Assembly (NCBI RefSeq): GCF_050749815.1
Contig: NZ_CP192735.1
Span: forward strand, 2,604,001 to 2,668,000
Direction: 5' to 3'
Length of the DNA stretch: 64,000 nucleotides
Source of the DNA: Dyella_A sp050749815
GTDB taxonomy: Bacteria > Pseudomonadota > Gammaproteobacteria > Xanthomonadales > Rhodanobacteraceae
Positions 62,601-64,000 of the stretch are shown one piece after another. The number at the start of each line of letters is the position of its first letter. The first letter of the stretch is position 1. A model generated the notes under the pieces. The model was not told where the DNA came from. It did not search any database and saw nothing but the letters and a program-made list of their open reading frames with translations. The position numbers and the translations under genes were made by a program.

Positions 62601-62996
62601 CTAGCGCGTGTAGTGCAGCTTGGCGTCCACCAGCACCTTCGGAAAGCAGAAGGTCTTCGGGCGCACGGTGATCGCCACCGGCATCAGCACCTCCTTCTCC
62701 ACGCCGCCGACGCTGTCGCACGTCGCGCCCGGGGCCAGCTCGTAGTGGATGACGCGCGCGGTGTACTGCGGGCAGACGTCGCCGCAGGGATACTCCGCCA
62801 CCACCCGCTGGCCGTGATGCCGGCCGAGCTCGACCGTGGTGTGCATCAACGTGGCCTTGTCCCACGGCTGCTTCGCATACGCCAGCAACGCGGCGTCATC
62901 GAGTGGACCGGGCGTCGCTGCGCGGCTGGCGCAGGCGCCGAGTGCCAGGGCCAGCAGTGCGGTGGTGCCGATCCATGTCGCGTAGTGATTGCGCAT
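62601..62996 (-). CDS. Small putative lipoprotein
   Basis: A 131-residue exported protein. Signal peptide TTALLALALGAC carries a lipobox with the acylated Cys near 22. The mature part has four more Cys (YPCGDVCPQY, GATCDSV, KTFCFPKV), probably two disulfides, and no catalytic motif. The ATG at 62996 has GGGAG nine bases upstream; the one at 63005 would abut it directly. Family not recognised. Confidence 0.72.
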   Translation of the reverse strand: MRNHYATWIGTTALLALALGACASRAATPGPLDDAALLAYAKQPWDKATLMHTTVELGRHHGQRVVAEYPCGDVCPQYTARVIHYELAPGATCDSVGGVEKEVLMPVAITVRPKTFCFPKVLVDAKLHYTR

Positions 62997-63062
62997 CGCC
63001 GTCATCTCCCATGCCGGAAAGCGGCAGCTTATCCCGCCCGGGCGTGAACGCGATGCGTCCGC

Positions 63063-64000
63063 TCACGCCTCGCTGATCTGCGTCTGCCGTGCCGGCAACT
63101 TGCCGCGATGCTGCAGGCGATCGAGATACAGATAGATCACCGGCGTCAGGTACAGCGTGAGCACCTGCGACACCAGCAGGCCACCGACTACCGCCAGGCC
63201 CAGCGGCCGACGCACCTCGGCGCCCGCGCCGATGCCCAGTGCGATCGGCAGCGTGCCGGCGAATGCGGCCATGGTGGTCATCATGATCGGGCGGAAACGC
63301 ACGCGGCAGGCCTCGAAGATCGCCTGCGCCGGCGCCATGCCCTCCTCGCGCTGCCGCTCCAGCGCGAAGTCGATCAGCATGATGGCGTTCTTCTTCACGA
63401 TGCCGATCAGCATCACGATGCCGACGAAGGCAAACAGGTCCAGCGAGGCCTGGAACACCACCAGCGTGAGCAGCGCGCCGACCGCCGCAGCCGGCAGGCC
63501 GGAGAGGATCGTCAGCGGGTGGATGAAGCTCTCGTACAGGATGCCCAGCACCAGGTAGATCACGAACACCGCCAGCAACAGCAGCAGGCCCATGCCCTGG
63601 ATGGAATCCTGGAACGCCTGCGCGGTGCCCTGCACGCTGCCGGTGATCGTCGCCGGCAGACGGATACCCGCCATCGCCTGCTCAATGCTCGACACCGCTT
63701 CGCTCAGCGACACGCCCGGCGCCAGGTTGAACGACACCGTCACCGCCGGCAACTGACCCTGGTGGTTGACCGTGAGTACCTCCGGCTGACGCCTGAACGT
63801 GGCCACCGCATTGAGCGGCACCAGCTTGCCGCTGCTGGCGGTGACATAGATGCGCGAGAGCACGTCCGGATCGCTCTGCAGGCGGCGCTCCACCTGCAGG
63901 ATCACCCAGTACTGGGTGGCCGAGCCGTAGATGGTGGACACCTGGTTGGTGCCGAACGCCGCCCCCAGCGCGCTCTGCACCTGCGCCATGGTGAGGCCCA
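63063..64000 (-). CDS. RND efflux permease, C-terminal part (cut by window end)
   Basis: C-terminal ~312 residues of an AcrB/MdtB-type resistance-nodulation-division pump; the gene continues beyond base 64000. The periplasmic end (GTNQVSTIYGSATQYWVILQV) and SGKLVPLNAVATF are followed by helices with the family's late motifs: GILYESFIHPLTILSGLP, GIVMLIGIVKKNAIMLIDFA and FRPIMMTTMAAFAGTLPIALG. It ends at a normal stop after a short basic tail. It is closest in feel to MdtB/MdtC-type multidrug pumps; the substrate is unknown. Confidence 0.9.
   Translation of the reverse strand, partial: GLTMAQVQSALGAAFGTNQVSTIYGSATQYWVILQVERRLQSDPDVLSRIYVTASSGKLVPLNAVATFRRQPEVLTVNHQGQLPAVTVSFNLAPGVSLSEAVSSIEQAMAGIRLPATITGSVQGTAQAFQDSIQGMGLLLLLAVFVIYLVLGILYESFIHPLTILSGLPAAAVGALLTLVVFQASLDLFAFVGIVMLIGIVKKNAIMLIDFALERQREEGMAPAQAIFEACRVRFRPIMMTTMAAFAGTLPIALGIGAGAEVRRPLGLAVVGGLLVSQVLTLYLTPVIYLYLDRLQHRGKLPARQTQISEA

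Overview
The window is a contiguous, GC-rich, gene-dense chromosomal stretch with no prophage, insertion sequence or CRISPR array. Gene content (Ppc, SAH-riboswitch-controlled ahcY, a TonB receptor with a PepSY partner, RimK/RimB, DUF6600, Ada-type repair protein) and the repeated paired palindromes fit a gammaproteobacterium of the Xanthomonadales (Lysobacterales). The complete thiosulfate-oxidation cluster points to Rhodanobacter or a close relative. This placement is inference; no 16S gene is present.

Layout. 1-13 kb: nucleoside-type MFS permease, two diguanylate cyclases, an iron-regulated TonB receptor/PepSY pair, dusB, metK and a large TPR Ser/Thr kinase. 13-23.7 kb: methyltransferase, uup, a D,D-carboxypeptidase, a YqhA-like protein, ppc, ahcY behind an SAH riboswitch, and an ECF sigma factor overlapping its putative anti-sigma gene. 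24-37.4 kb: the sulfur-oxidation island. 37.6-47.3 kb: metF, ilvE, a two-component system, a candidate small RNA, rimK/rimB, tRNA-Gly(CCC), a FecR/DUF6600 protein and trmB. 47.5-64 kb: SLC13 permease, nucleotide-sugar dehydrogenase, Rieske protein, Ada-like repair protein, EamA and AtoE transporters, a four-gene MacAB-like ABC exporter, an FAH-family hydrolase, mscL, an M28 peptidase, a lipoprotein and the 3' end of an RND pump gene.

The sulfur island runs: two half-size YeeE/YedE membrane proteins, a Cys-rich NPCAP-repeat secreted protein, an uncharacterised HGHFH-motif protein, a tandem rhodanese, soxC-soxD-soxY-soxZ-(DsrE-like)-soxA-soxX-soxB, a metallo-beta-lactamase-fold protein, then (opposite strand) a CsoR/CstR-type repressor and an outer-membrane FadL/TodX porin. 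The periplasmic Sox proteins suffice for oxidation of thiosulfate to sulfate: SoxAX couples it to SoxYZ, SoxB releases sulfate and SoxCD oxidises the sulfane sulfur. Near-identical palindromes at the first gene (24066-24083) and in front of the porin (36031-36064) look like operators of the encoded repressor and would make the island one persulfide/sulfide-responsive regulon.

The methyl cycle is represented three times at separate places: metK, ahcY and metF. ahcY has an SAH riboswitch. metK and metF share an unrelated 28-bp leader motif with identical spacing. Four ~80-bp REP-type paired palindromes lie at gene ends in the second half, one of them inside the exporter operon. A 162-bp imperfect inverted repeat precedes mscL.
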